Assembly: GCF_014656135.1 (NCBI RefSeq)
Contig: NZ_BNBV01000007.1
Location: 167,828 to 231,827 of the forward strand
DNA: 64,000 nt
Direction of reading: 5' to 3'
Origin: Streptomyces thermodiastaticus
Lineage (GTDB): Bacteria; Actinomycetota; Actinomycetes; Streptomycetales; Streptomycetaceae
Shown here: positions 1 through 8,265 of the stretch, in pieces
Layout: the number at the start of each line of letters is the position of its first letter
Position numbering within the stretch: the stretch's first letter is position 1
The notes under the pieces: generated by a model
What the model saw: the letters and a program-made list of their open reading frames with translations, nothing else
Database searches by the model: none
What the model was told of the DNA's origin: nothing
Translations under genes and position numbers: made by a program

Positions 1-893
1 GTGGAACTCCCCGCCCCTCGGGGCGGTTCGGCTCCCTCGGTCCGGTCGGCCTGGTGTTCGCCGGCGGTGTCTCGGTGCAGTTCGGCGGCGCGCTGGCGGT
101 GAGCCTGATGCCGCGCGCGGGTGCGCTCGGCGTCGTGACCCTGCGGCTGCTGGTGGCCGCGATCGTGCTGCTCGCGGTGTGCCGGCCCCGGCTGCGCGGG
201 CACTCGCGCGCCGACTGGGGCACGGTCGTCGTGTTCGGCGTCGCGATGGCCGCGATGAACGGCCTCTTCTACCAGGCCGTCGCCCGCATCCCCCTGGGCC
301 CCGCCGTCACCCTGGAGGTGCTCGGCCCGCTCGCCCTGTCCGTGCTGGCCTCCCGCCGGCTGATCAACGTGCTGTGGGCGGGGCTGGCGCTGTGCGGGGT
401 GTTCCTCCTCGGCGGCGGAGGCTTCCGCGGTCTGGACCTCGCCGGTGTGGGTTTCGCGCTGGGCGCGGGAGCCATGTGGGCGGCGTACATCGTCTTCAGC
501 GCGCGGACCGGGCGGCGCTTCCCGCAGGCCGACGGGCTGGCCCTGGCGATGGCGGTCGGCGCGGTGCTGTTCCTGCCGCTCGGCATCGCCGAGTCGGGGA
601 CGAAGCTCGCGGACCCGACGACGTTCGGGCTGGGTGCGGCGGTGGCGGTGCTGTCGTCCGTGCTGCCCTACACCCTCGAACTGCTCGCGCTGCGCCGCCT
701 GCCCGCCTCCACCTTCGCGATCCTGATGAGCCTGGAGCCGGCCATCGCCGCCACGGCCGGGTTCCTGGTCCTCGGCCAGTCCCTCGTGCCGTTGGAGGTC
801 GTCGCGATCGCCTTGGTCGTCGTGGCCAGCATGGGCGCGGTGCGGACGCAGGCCGGGCGGGGCGCGCGATCCCGCGCGCCCCGCGACTCCTGA
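1..893 (+). CDS. EamA/RhtA-family exporter, 5'-truncated by the window edge
   Basis: Inner-membrane exporter of the drug/metabolite transporter superfamily (EamA, RhtA-like), probably moving amino acids or small metabolites outward. The reading frame (codons from base 3) is open to the left edge, so the true start lies outside; the GTG at 54 falls inside the first membrane helix. About ten hydrophobic helices are visible in two EamA halves, with the typical MPRAGALGVVTLRL and LEVLGPLALSVL segments in the first half and MSLEPAIAATAGFLVLGQ near the end. The stop is at 891-893. Substrate cannot be read from sequence. It ends about 165 bp before the stop of the convergent citrate synthase gene. 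Confidence 0.9.
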   Translation, partial: GTPRPSGRFGSLGPVGLVFAGGVSVQFGGALAVSLMPRAGALGVVTLRLLVAAIVLLAVCRPRLRGHSRADWGTVVVFGVAMAAMNGLFYQAVARIPLGPAVTLEVLGPLALSVLASRRLINVLWAGLALCGVFLLGGGGFRGLDLAGVGFALGAGAMWAAYIVFSARTGRRFPQADGLALAMAVGAVLFLPLGIAESGTKLADPTTFGLGAAVAVLSSVLPYTLELLALRRLPASTFAILMSLEPAIAATAGFLVLGQSLVPLEVVAIALVVVASMGAVRTQAGRGARSRAPRDS

Positions 894-1057
894 CCGCCGG
901 CGCACGGGTCACGGGGGCGACGCCCGCAGCCCCGCGCCCGCGCCGGGCACATCTCGTGCGCACGCGCTCGGTGCGGCTGCGGGGCCGTATGGCGCGCTCG
1001 GTGCGGCCGCGGGGCCGTATGGCGCGTTCGGCGCGAGGCCCTCCCGCCCGGTCCGGC

Positions 1058-2158
1058 TCAGTGCGCGATGTGGTCGTACCCCGGGACCTCCCGCAGGCTG
1101 CGCGGGCCCGGACCCACGTAGCGGGCCGTGGGGCGCACCAGACGGCCGGTCCGCTTCTGCTCCAGGATGTGCGCCGACCAGCCCGCGGTGCGCGCACAGG
1201 TGAACATCGAGGTGAACAGGTGCGCCGGCACCTCGGCGAAGTCCAGCACGATCGCCGCCCAGAACTCCACGTTGGTGGCCAGCACCCGGTCCGGGCGCCG
1301 GTTGTGCAGCTCCTTGAGGGCCGCCTTCTCCAGTGCCTCGGCCACCTCGAAACGCGGCGCGCCCAGCTCGCGGGCGGTGCGGCGGAGCACCCGCGCCCGC
1401 GGGTCCTCCGCCCGGTAGACCCGGTGACCGAAGCCCATGAGCCGCTCACCGCGGTCCAGCGCCGCCTTGACGTAGCCCTCCGCGTCCCCGGTCCGCTCGA
1501 TCTCCTCGATCATGCCCAGCACCCGGGAGGGCGCCCCGCCGTGCAGCGGACCGGACATCGCGCCCACCGCTCCGGACAGGGCCGCCGCCACGTCCGCGCC
1601 GGTGGAGGCGATGACCCGGGCGGTGAACGTGGAGGCGTTCATGCCGTGCTCCGCGGCCGATGTCCAGTAGGCGTCCACGGCCGCCACATGCTTCGGGTCC
1701 GGCTCCCCGCGCCAGCGGATCATGAACCGCTCGGTGATGGTGCGGGCCTTGTCGATCTCCCGCTGGGGCACCATCGGCAGCCCCTGCCCGCGCGCCGACT
1801 GGGCGACGTAGGACAGCGCCATCACCGCCGCCCGGGCCAGGTCCTCGCGGGCCTGCTCGGCGTCGATGTCCAGCAGCGGTTTCAGCCCCCACACCGGCGC
1901 CAGCATCGCCAGCGCCGCCTGGACGTCCACCCGTACGTCACCCGAGTGGACGGGGATCGGGAACGGCTCGGCGGGCGGCAGCCCCGGGTCGAAGGCGCCG
2001 TCGACGAGCAGCCCCCACACGTTCCCGAAGGAGACGTGACCCACCAGATCCTCGATGTCGACGCCCCGGTACCGGAGGGCGCCGCCCTCCTTGTCCGGTT
2101 CGGCGATCTCCGTCTCGAACGCGACGACTCCCTCGAGTCCGGGCACGAAATCGGACAT
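1058..2158 (-). CDS. citrate synthase (citrate synthase 2 type)
   Basis: Condenses oxaloacetate with acetyl-CoA to citrate, entering the TCA cycle. The 366-residue product shows the family signature: an HGMNAST segment at 171-177, the catalytic His in GPLHGGA (H206), the second active-site His in GFGHRVY (H245) and a probable catalytic Asp at about 306. I start at ATG 2156-2158 because GGAG lies a few bases upstream; the frame stays open to 2335 but the extra 59 residues are Arg/Pro-rich and unlike the family. This is the short form that streptomycetes carry beside the main GltA-type enzyme, so methylcitrate synthase activity is possible. Divergent from pdxH. Confidence 0.93.
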   Translation of the reverse strand: MSDFVPGLEGVVAFETEIAEPDKEGGALRYRGVDIEDLVGHVSFGNVWGLLVDGAFDPGLPPAEPFPIPVHSGDVRVDVQAALAMLAPVWGLKPLLDIDAEQAREDLARAAVMALSYVAQSARGQGLPMVPQREIDKARTITERFMIRWRGEPDPKHVAAVDAYWTSAAEHGMNASTFTARVIASTGADVAAALSGAVGAMSGPLHGGAPSRVLGMIEEIERTGDAEGYVKAALDRGERLMGFGHRVYRAEDPRARVLRRTARELGAPRFEVAEALEKAALKELHNRRPDRVLATNVEFWAAIVLDFAEVPAHLFTSMFTCARTAGWSAHILEQKRTGRLVRPTARYVGPGPRSLREVPGYDHIAH

Positions 2159-2479
2159 CAGGCGGCTCCTCGTGGTCGGTGCGGCAGATGGTGCGTGCGC
2201 TGGACGACGACGGCCCAGTGCCGGCGGGTCGGGAATGCGGCGGTGTCGGTTGCGTGGGATGTGCAGGCCCGAGCGGTCCGCGGTCGCGTACACCGGCGCG
2301 CGGCCCGGGACGGTACCTGAGTGGGTGCCCCGCACGGCCGGCGCTCACCCGGCCGGAGACGGGAGCAGCACCATAACCCCGGGTGCCACGATTGAGGAGG
2401 CTCTTTGACACCCGGTGCCAGGCGTGAGACGGGACACCTCTGCCGCCGGGCGCCGCCGGGCATGGGGCAAGATGACCGC

Positions 2480-3211
2480 GTGACCGCTCCAGACGCCGGA
2501 ACACGAGACACCGGACCGCGCGACGTCCGGGACGCCGAAACAGCGCGGGCGCGGGAGACCGCGCCGTTCGACCTGGCCGCCATGCGGAAGCACTACCGTG
2601 CGGAGGGCCTGACCGAGGCGGACCTGGCCGCCACCCCGGTGGAGCAGTTCGCCCGCTGGTTCCGGCTGGCCGCCGCGGAGGCGCACCTGTTCGAGCCGAA
2701 CGCCATGGTGGTCTCCACCGCCGACGCCGAGGGCCGGCCCAGCTCCCGCACCGTCCTGCTCAAGCATTTCGACGAGCAGGGCTTCGTCTTCTACACCAAC
2801 TACGGCTCCCGCAAGGCCCGCGACCTCGCCGAGAACCCGTACGTCTCGCTGTTGTTCCCCTGGCACCCCATGGCCCGCCAGGTCATCGTCCAGGGCGTGG
2901 CCCGCCGCACCGGACGGGACGAGACCGCCGCGTACTTCCGCACCCGCCCGCACGGCTCCCAGCTGGGCGCCTGGGCCAGCGCCCAGTCGACGCTGATCGC
3001 GAGCCGGGCGGAACTCGATGCCTCCTACGCCGCCCTGGCCGCTCGCTACCCGGAGGGCGAGCAGGTCCCCGTCCCGCCGCACTGGGGCGGCTTCCGGGTC
3101 GTGCCCGAGTCCGTGGAGTTCTGGCAGGGACGGGAGAACCGCCTCCACGACCGTCTGCGCTACGTCGCCGGACCGGACGGCGGCTGGCGCGTGGAGCGGC
3201 TCAGCCCCTGA
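2480..3211 (+). CDS. pdxH: pyridoxamine 5'-phosphate oxidase
   Basis: FMN-dependent cytoplasmic enzyme that oxidises pyridoxamine or pyridoxine phosphate to pyridoxal 5'-phosphate. The product has the PNPOx split-barrel with [19 protein letters not shown], the [14 protein letters not shown]-binding stretch, [14 protein letters not shown] and the C-terminal dimerisation region ending WRVERLSP (the expected end for PdxH). I chose GTG 2480: a -10-like CAAGAT sits seven bases upstream, suggesting a leaderless transcript. In-frame alternatives are ATG 2462 and TTG 2405. A second PNPOx-fold protein is at 20812-21477. Confidence 0.93.
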   Translation: MTAPDAGTRDTGPRDVRDAETARARETAPFDLAAMRKHYRAEGLTEADLAATPVEQFARWFRLAAAEAHLFEPNAMVVSTADAEGRPSSRTVLLKHFDEQGFVFYTNYGSRKARDLAENPYVSLLFPWHPMARQVIVQGVARRTGRDETAAYFRTRPHGSQLGAWASAQSTLIASRAELDASYAALAARYPEGEQVPVPPHWGGFRVVPESVEFWQGRENRLHDRLRYVAGPDGGWRVERLSP

Positions 3212-3491
3212 ACCGCGGACCCGGGACCGTTCTGTGCACGCAGACGGCCCGCGAGCTGGGTCCTGGCGCCTGGGGCGCAAGGAGCCGGCCGGACGTACCG
3301 GCAGCTCGCGGGCCGGGTGACTGCTTGGGATTGGGCCGGCTGCACGCACGGAACACGTGCTGGTCCGGCACCGCACTCGGTGGGTGACGGGCCGCTAGCC
3401 CGCAGCCACCTCACGCGTCCGGTAGTCATACATCTGCCGAACCACCTCCCTTCTCGTGTACCGCCACCCTAGGAACCGCTCCGGCAGCACT

Positions 3492-4931
3492 TCAACCGCT
3501 TTTCTCCGCGTCCGCGCTCCGAGCCAGGTCCAGGGCGGCGGCGACATGCGCGGCGACGTCCTCGGCGTGGGCGGTGTCGCCGCGGTCGAAGGGGGAACGG
3601 CTGGGGCCGCGCAGGAAGGTGAGGACCCCGAGAGTGCGGCCCCGGCTGCGCAGCGGAGTGCACAGCGCGTGCACGGTCTCCGCCGGCCATTGGCAGGCCA
3701 GGGCCCAGGAGCGGGCGCGGTCGGCCGTCGCCGTGCCCGCGCCGGCCCGCACGGAGGAGCCCCGCTCGACGCACTGCAGGGCGGGGTGCCCCTCCCCGTA
3801 GCCGACGGGCAGGCCCGCGCGGCCGGTGACCACGCTGGGCCCGGCACCGGTGGCCGGGGTGGCGGCGACGCGGACCAGCCGCACCGGTGTCCCCTTCGCG
3901 CCGTCGCCCGGCGGTGCCGGGCCGCTCACCCGGTCCAGCAGGGCGTGGTCGGCGAACCCGGCCAGCGCGAAGTCGAGGTGGCAGGTGGCGGCGTCCAGCG
4001 GGTCCTCGCACTCGGCGGCGACCCGGACGGCGCGGTGCAGCTGCTGGGTGCGGAACCGCAGCAGCGCCGCCTCCTGCTCGGCCTGCCTGGTGTCGGTGAC
4101 GTCGGTGAACAGCCAGGCCACCCCCAGCGGAACCGGTTCTTCCGCGAGTGGGGACGACAGCCGGACGAAGCCGCTGCGCCAGCAGCGGCGCCGCTCGCCC
4201 TCCGGGCCGCGCACCCCGACCCAGATCTCCGCGGGCGCCGGCGGCGCACCCTCCGCCAGGACGTGGGCCAGCGCGCTCTCCAGTTCCTCCACCCCCCGGC
4301 ACAGCAGATCGCCCAGCGGGCGGCCGAGCGCGGCCGTGCGGCCGACGCCGAGGGCGCGGGCCGCGTGCGCGTTGACGACGGCCGGCCGCAGATCGGCGTC
4401 GACCAGGACCACGCCCCAGGAGGCGTCCTCGAACAGCGCCTCGCTGAGCGCGATGGACCGCTCCAGGTCGATCTGCGCGTGCACCTCGCTGAAGGCGCAG
4501 TACACGCCCGCGGGCGTGCCGTCGGGACCGCGCACGGCCGCGGACTGGGTGCGCACCAGGACACGGCGGCCGTCCTTGGTGACCAGCGCGAACTCGTGCA
4601 CCTGGCGGCCGGGCGCGTGCATCGCCGACATCAGCCGCCGCTCGACCTCCTCGGCGTCCGCGCTGCGCACCGCCCATCCGGCGAAACCGTGCCGGCCGAC
4701 CGCCTCGGCGGCGCTCCAGCCGAGGATGCGCTCGGCCTCGCGGTTCCAGTGGGTGACGGTGCCCTGCGCATCGAAGGCGCACAGCGCCGCGTCCATGCCG
4801 TCGAGAAGGGCGGCGAGCAGATCGGCGCCGGCACCGTCGGCCGCGCCGGCGGCGTCCTGTCCGCCCGGGCCGCGCTGCTCCCGCGGTCCGGCACGGTCGT
4901 CCGCGGCTCCACTGCGCCGGGAAGCACTCAC
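3492..4931 (-). CDS. PAS-PAS-GAF domain signalling protein
   Basis: Probable cytoplasmic sensor: no transmembrane segment and no kinase, cyclase or phosphatase output domain. Two PAS-like domains follow each other (first around the LLDGMDAALCAFD and GTVTHWNREAERILGW motifs, second around GVVLVDADLRPAVVNAHAAR), followed by a GAF-like region with VHALCTPLRSRGRTLGVLTF and a C-terminal DVAAHVAAALDLARSA helix. The frame is open to ATG 4994, but that codon has no ribosome site; GTG 4931 (VSASRRSG) follows a GGGGG stretch and is preferred. The partner of this sensor cannot be told from the neighbours. Confidence 0.82.
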   Translation of the reverse strand: MSASRRSGAADDRAGPREQRGPGGQDAAGAADGAGADLLAALLDGMDAALCAFDAQGTVTHWNREAERILGWSAAEAVGRHGFAGWAVRSADAEEVERRLMSAMHAPGRQVHEFALVTKDGRRVLVRTQSAAVRGPDGTPAGVYCAFSEVHAQIDLERSIALSEALFEDASWGVVLVDADLRPAVVNAHAARALGVGRTAALGRPLGDLLCRGVEELESALAHVLAEGAPPAPAEIWVGVRGPEGERRRCWRSGFVRLSSPLAEEPVPLGVAWLFTDVTDTRQAEQEAALLRFRTQQLHRAVRVAAECEDPLDAATCHLDFALAGFADHALLDRVSGPAPPGDGAKGTPVRLVRVAATPATGAGPSVVTGRAGLPVGYGEGHPALQCVERGSSVRAGAGTATADRARSWALACQWPAETVHALCTPLRSRGRTLGVLTFLRGPSRSPFDRGDTAHAEDVAAHVAAALDLARSADAEKSG

Positions 4932-5188
4932 CTGAACCCCCACTGCAGGCTGCGTCCGCACGTACGGTGCGCGGATCCGCTCACTGGCCATCATTCAACG
5001 CGAACGTGACGCAGCGCACACCGGGTTCCCTGAGATCGGCCGGCTCTCACCGCACCGGGCCCGCCGGTGCCGCGCCGCCGTGTGCCGTGTACCCGTCACG
5101 GCGGGTCTCACCACGGGGGCTGCGGCCGCGGGTGCGCGCCGGGTCGGGCGCGGGTGCGGGCCGGCCCCCTGCGGTGCCGGCAGAAGAC

Positions 5189-5276
5189 GCGGTCAGTGCC
5201 GGCGGAAGACGCGGTCAGTGCCGGCGGAAGACGCGGTCAGTGCCGGCGGCAGACGCGGTCAGTGCCGGTAGAAGAT
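5189..5276. repeat. 22-bp tandem repeat, four copies plus a partial copy, derived from the 3' end of the SIS gene
   Basis: Units at 5189-5210, 5211-5232, 5233-5254 and 5255-5276 share the core GCGGTCAGTGCCGGCGGAAG; a shorter copy lies at 5171-5188. The rightmost unit contains the stop codon and last residues (IFYRH) of the SIS gene, so the other copies look like extra duplications of that gene end lying beyond the stop. Confidence 0.9.
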
Positions 5277-6014
5277 GCGGTCCGCGTACTGCTCGAAGAC
5301 GCGGGCGTTCCACTCGTGGCCGCCGTCGACGTTGCCGGAGCGCAGCAGCGGCGGCTCGATCCCGCGGTCGGCGAGGGTGCTCGCGGCGGTGGCCAGGACG
5401 GCCTGCAGCAGGGCCGAGGTGACGACCGTGGAGGCGGGGGCGAAGGGCGCGGCGACGCCGTCGAGGGTGAGTTCCGCGTCGCCGACCGCGATCTTGGAGT
5501 CGAGGACGAGGTCGCAGTGGTCCTTCAGGAAGGTGCCCGAGGAGTGCCGCGAGGTGGTCTCGGCGGCGTAGGCGACGGAGGTCACGCCGATCACCTTCAC
5601 GCCCCGCGCGCGGGCGCCGAGGGCCATCTCCACCGGCAGGGCGTTGCGCCCGGAGAGCGAGACGACGATCAGGGCGTCGCCGGAGCGCAGCGGTGAGCTG
5701 TCCAGGACGGCGCCGGCCAGCCCGTCGACGCGTTCCAGGGCGGAGCCCAGTGTGGCGGGCACGACGTCGACGCCGACGGCGCCGGGCACGGCGAGCAGGT
5801 TCATCAGGGCCAGGCCGCCGGCGCGGTAGACGACGTCCTGGGCGGCGAGGGAGGAGTGTCCGGCGCCGAAGGCGAACAGGCGGCCGCCGCCGGCCACGGT
5901 GTCCGCGAGCAGGGTGCCGGCCGCCGCGATCGCCTCGGCCTCCTCGTCGCGGACCCGCCTCAGCAGCCCGATGGCCGCGTCGAGATAGCGGCCGGCCGGT
6001 GTGCGCTCGCTCAT
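5259..6014 (-). CDS. SIS-domain sugar-phosphate protein
   Basis: A 251-residue sugar-isomerase (SIS) fold protein, likely binding or isomerising a phosphosugar such as an N-acetylated hexosamine phosphate. Visible features: GAGHSSLAAQD around residue 50 (phosphate-binding loop), SLSGRNALPVEMA and the GVTSVAYA strand. No DNA-binding domain, so it is not an RpiR regulator. Start is ATG 6012-6014 (MSERTPAGRYLDAAIGLLRR). The frame stays open far upstream through the whole antisense of the iron regulator, but that is not part of this protein. The 3' end is tandemly repeated downstream of the stop. Confidence 0.88.
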   Translation of the reverse strand: MSERTPAGRYLDAAIGLLRRVRDEEAEAIAAAGTLLADTVAGGGRLFAFGAGHSSLAAQDVVYRAGGLALMNLLAVPGAVGVDVVPATLGSALERVDGLAGAVLDSSPLRSGDALIVVSLSGRNALPVEMALGARARGVKVIGVTSVAYAAETTSRHSSGTFLKDHCDLVLDSKIAVGDAELTLDGVAAPFAPASTVVTSALLQAVLATAASTLADRGIEPPLLRSGNVDGGHEWNARVFEQYADRIFYRH

Positions 6015-6278
6015 GGGATCCCTCCGGGTGCCGGGCCGCGGCGCCGGTGCCGCGTGCCGCCGATCACGGTGGGCTCCGCGCCGGAGCGCTGTCAAGAGGC
6101 CGCGTCCCGGCCGGCCGCCGGGAGGGCGGGCAACCGGAGGCCGGGGCTCCGGGCCCGCGATCCCCCGGGCTTGCGCGGGACGCCTCGATTGTCGGCGGGA
6201 TGCGTCAGAATTGAAGACAGGGCCAGCGCACGCGCCGGAAGCGGTCGAGCCTCCGGCAGAGGTAATCGAGGGGCACGG

Positions 6279-6971
6279 ATGTCCGGACTGATCGACACGA
6301 CGGAGATGTATCTCCGCACCATCCTCGAACTGGAGGAGGAAGGCGTCGTCCCCATGCGCGCCCGCATCGCCGAACGGCTCGACCAGAGCGGGCCGACGGT
6401 GAGCCAGACGGTCGCCCGGATGGAGCGTGACGGGCTCGTCTCGGTGGCCCCGGACCGGCATCTGGAGCTGACCGAGGAGGGCCGCCGGCTGGCCACGCGC
6501 GTGATGCGCAAGCACCGGCTCGCGGAGTGTCTGCTCGTCGACGTGATCGGCCTGGAGTGGGAGCAGGTGCACGCCGAGGCCTGCCGCTGGGAGCACGTGA
6601 TGAGCGAGGCCGTGGAGCGCCGGGTGCTGGAGCTGCTGCGACATCCCACGGAGTCCCCCTACGGCAACCCGATCCCGGGCCTGGAGGAGCTGGGCGAGAA
6701 GGACGGCGCCGACCCGTTCCTCCACGAGGGCATGGTGTCGCTGGCCGACCTGGACCCGGGCGCGGACGGCAAGACGGTCGTGGTCCGCCGGATCGGGGAG
6801 CCGATCCAGACGGACGCCCAGCTGATGTACACGCTGCGCCGCGCGGGCGTGCAGCCCGGCTCGGTGGTGAGCGTGACCGAGTCGGTGGCCGGGGTGCTGG
6901 TCGGCAGCGGCGGCGAGGCGGCCGAGCTGGACCCGGACGTCGCCTCCCACGTGTTCGTCGCCAAGCCCTGA
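6279..6971 (+). CDS. dmdR1: DtxR-family iron-dependent repressor (DmdR type)
   Basis: Fe(II)-responsive repressor of siderophore and iron-uptake genes. The 230-residue protein has the DtxR layout: winged HTH at 1-65 (TTEMYLRTILELEEEG, QSGPTVSQTVARMERDGL), metal-binding and dimerisation domain with RHPTESPYGNPIPG-type residues (MRKHRLAECLL, CRWEHVMSEAVE), and an SH3-like C-terminal domain ending HVFVAKP. Start ATG 6279. The order SIS protein then DtxR regulator matches my memory of the S. coelicolor dmdR1 locus, where an antisense gene (adm) has been reported; the symbol rests on that. Confidence 0.9.
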   Translation: MSGLIDTTEMYLRTILELEEEGVVPMRARIAERLDQSGPTVSQTVARMERDGLVSVAPDRHLELTEEGRRLATRVMRKHRLAECLLVDVIGLEWEQVHAEACRWEHVMSEAVERRVLELLRHPTESPYGNPIPGLEELGEKDGADPFLHEGMVSLADLDPGADGKTVVVRRIGEPIQTDAQLMYTLRRAGVQPGSVVSVTESVAGVLVGSGGEAAELDPDVASHVFVAKP

Positions 6972-7086
6972 CCGGGGCCGGGCCCCGGCCGGGCGCCGGA
7001 GCGGAGGGTCCGGCAGGCCCCGGGTCAGGCGGGGTGTGCGGGCCGGGACCGTGCGGAGGCCCCGGCGCCGCGTGGCGCCGGGGCCT
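6972..7086 (+). terminator. two hairpins ending the iron-regulator transcript
   Basis: A 7-bp stem (CCGGGGC/GCCCCGG, 6972-6988, 3-nt loop) follows the stop immediately. A second perfect 13-bp stem spans 7057-7086 (AGGCCCCGGCGCC, loop GCGT). No T-run follows, as is usual for actinomycete terminators. The rest of the 359-bp gap up to 7330 holds only the promoter/operator listed next. Confidence 0.7.
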
Positions 7087-7252
7087 GTCCTCCCCTTGCG
7101 TCGACCCGGAGCCCCGAGCTCTCAGGGTCGTCCCCCTCGGACCTGTATCCCCGAGCGGTCCGCCTCCCGGTGAAGATCTCCCCGCGGCAGCGGCGATCAT
7201 GCATCACGGGGGGTCACTCGAACGAGGGGTGTTGCCGATGGGACCGACATTT

Positions 7253-7274
7253 TCGAATGCGTATTCGATAGTCT
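7253..7274 (+). promoter_or_regulatory. palindrome TCGAAT-GCGT-ATTCGA abutting a possible -10 (TAGTCT)
   Basis: A perfect 6-bp inverted repeat (7253-7258 and 7263-7268) sits directly upstream of TAGTCT (7269-7274), about 55 bp before the alpha/beta hydrolase start. It is AT-richer than its surroundings, which is typical of an operator in this genome. The regulator is unknown. Confidence 0.4.
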
Positions 7275-7329
7275 GCGGGCGACGGGCCGCACGCGCCGCA
7301 CGACGGCAGGGGGGCGGCACAGCCAGGGG

Positions 7330-8235
7330 GTGGACGCAGTGGCGCGGCGCATCGATGTGACGGGGGCGGGCGGCGTACGGCTGGCCGCGTGGGAGTCCGG
7401 CGGGCCGGAGACGGCCGCCGGCCAGGACGGGACACGGGACGCCGTCCCGGCACACGGCACGGACCCGCGGCCGGGTGTGCTCCTGCTCCACGGGCTCACC
7501 GGCCGCGCCTCCCACTGGGCCGCCACCGCCCGCTGGCTCTCCGCGCGGCACCGGGTCGTCGCCCTGGACCTGCGCGGCCACGGCCACAGCGGCAAACCCG
7601 CACCGGAGGCGTACACCCGCGACGCCTTCGTCGAGGACGTGCAGGCCGCCGTGGAGCAGCTCGGCCTCGGCCCGGCCGTCGTCGTCGGGCACGCGATGGG
7701 CGCGCTGACCGCCTGGCAGCTCGCGGCCGCACGCCCCGACCTGGTGCGCGCGCTGGTCGTGGGCGACATGCGGGCCTCGGCGCTGGGCTCCGCCTCGCAG
7801 CGGGAGTGGGAGTCCTGGCTCGCGGCGTGGCCGCTGCCCTTCGCCGGCCTGGACCAGGCCCGCACCTGGTTCGCCGAGCAGGACCCCCGCGTGGACCGCC
7901 CGAGCCCGGCCCGCGGCGCGTTCTACGCCGAGGTCCTGCACGCGTGCGCAGACGGCTGGCGTCCGGTCTTCGACCCCGCGCACATCCTCGCCGCCCGCGC
8001 GACCTGGGCCTTCGACGCCCACTGGGACGAGCTGGCCCTCGTCGGCTGCCCCGCCCTGGTCGTGCGCGGCCTGGACGGCGAGCTGGGCCGCGCGGAGGCC
8101 CAGGAGATGGTCCGGGTCCTGCCCCGCGGCCAGTACGCGGAGATCCCCGACGCCGGCCACTACCTGCACTACGAACGCCCCGAGGCCTGGCGCGCCGTCC
8201 TGGAACCCTTCCTCGGCACGGTCCTCGCCGGCTGA
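7330..8235 (+). CDS. alpha/beta-fold hydrolase
   Basis: A 301-residue cytoplasmic hydrolase. It has the oxyanion-hole HGLTGRASHW motif, a DLRGHGHSGKP turn, and an altered nucleophile elbow: VVVGHAMGALTAWQ, where the usual GxSxG Ser position is Ala (GHAMG). The C-terminal catalytic His is present in IPDAGHYLHYERPE. With Ala in place of the nucleophile it may use other chemistry or be a non-hydrolytic member; the reaction is not predictable. Start GTG 7330 after CAGGGGG; GTG 7339 is an alternative. Confidence 0.85.
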   Translation: MDAVARRIDVTGAGGVRLAAWESGGPETAAGQDGTRDAVPAHGTDPRPGVLLLHGLTGRASHWAATARWLSARHRVVALDLRGHGHSGKPAPEAYTRDAFVEDVQAAVEQLGLGPAVVVGHAMGALTAWQLAAARPDLVRALVVGDMRASALGSASQREWESWLAAWPLPFAGLDQARTWFAEQDPRVDRPSPARGAFYAEVLHACADGWRPVFDPAHILAARATWAFDAHWDELALVGCPALVVRGLDGELGRAEAQEMVRVLPRGQYAEIPDAGHYLHYERPEAWRAVLEPFLGTVLAG

Positions 8236-8265
8236 CCGCCCGGCCGAGGAAGGGGACGCGCCTGC

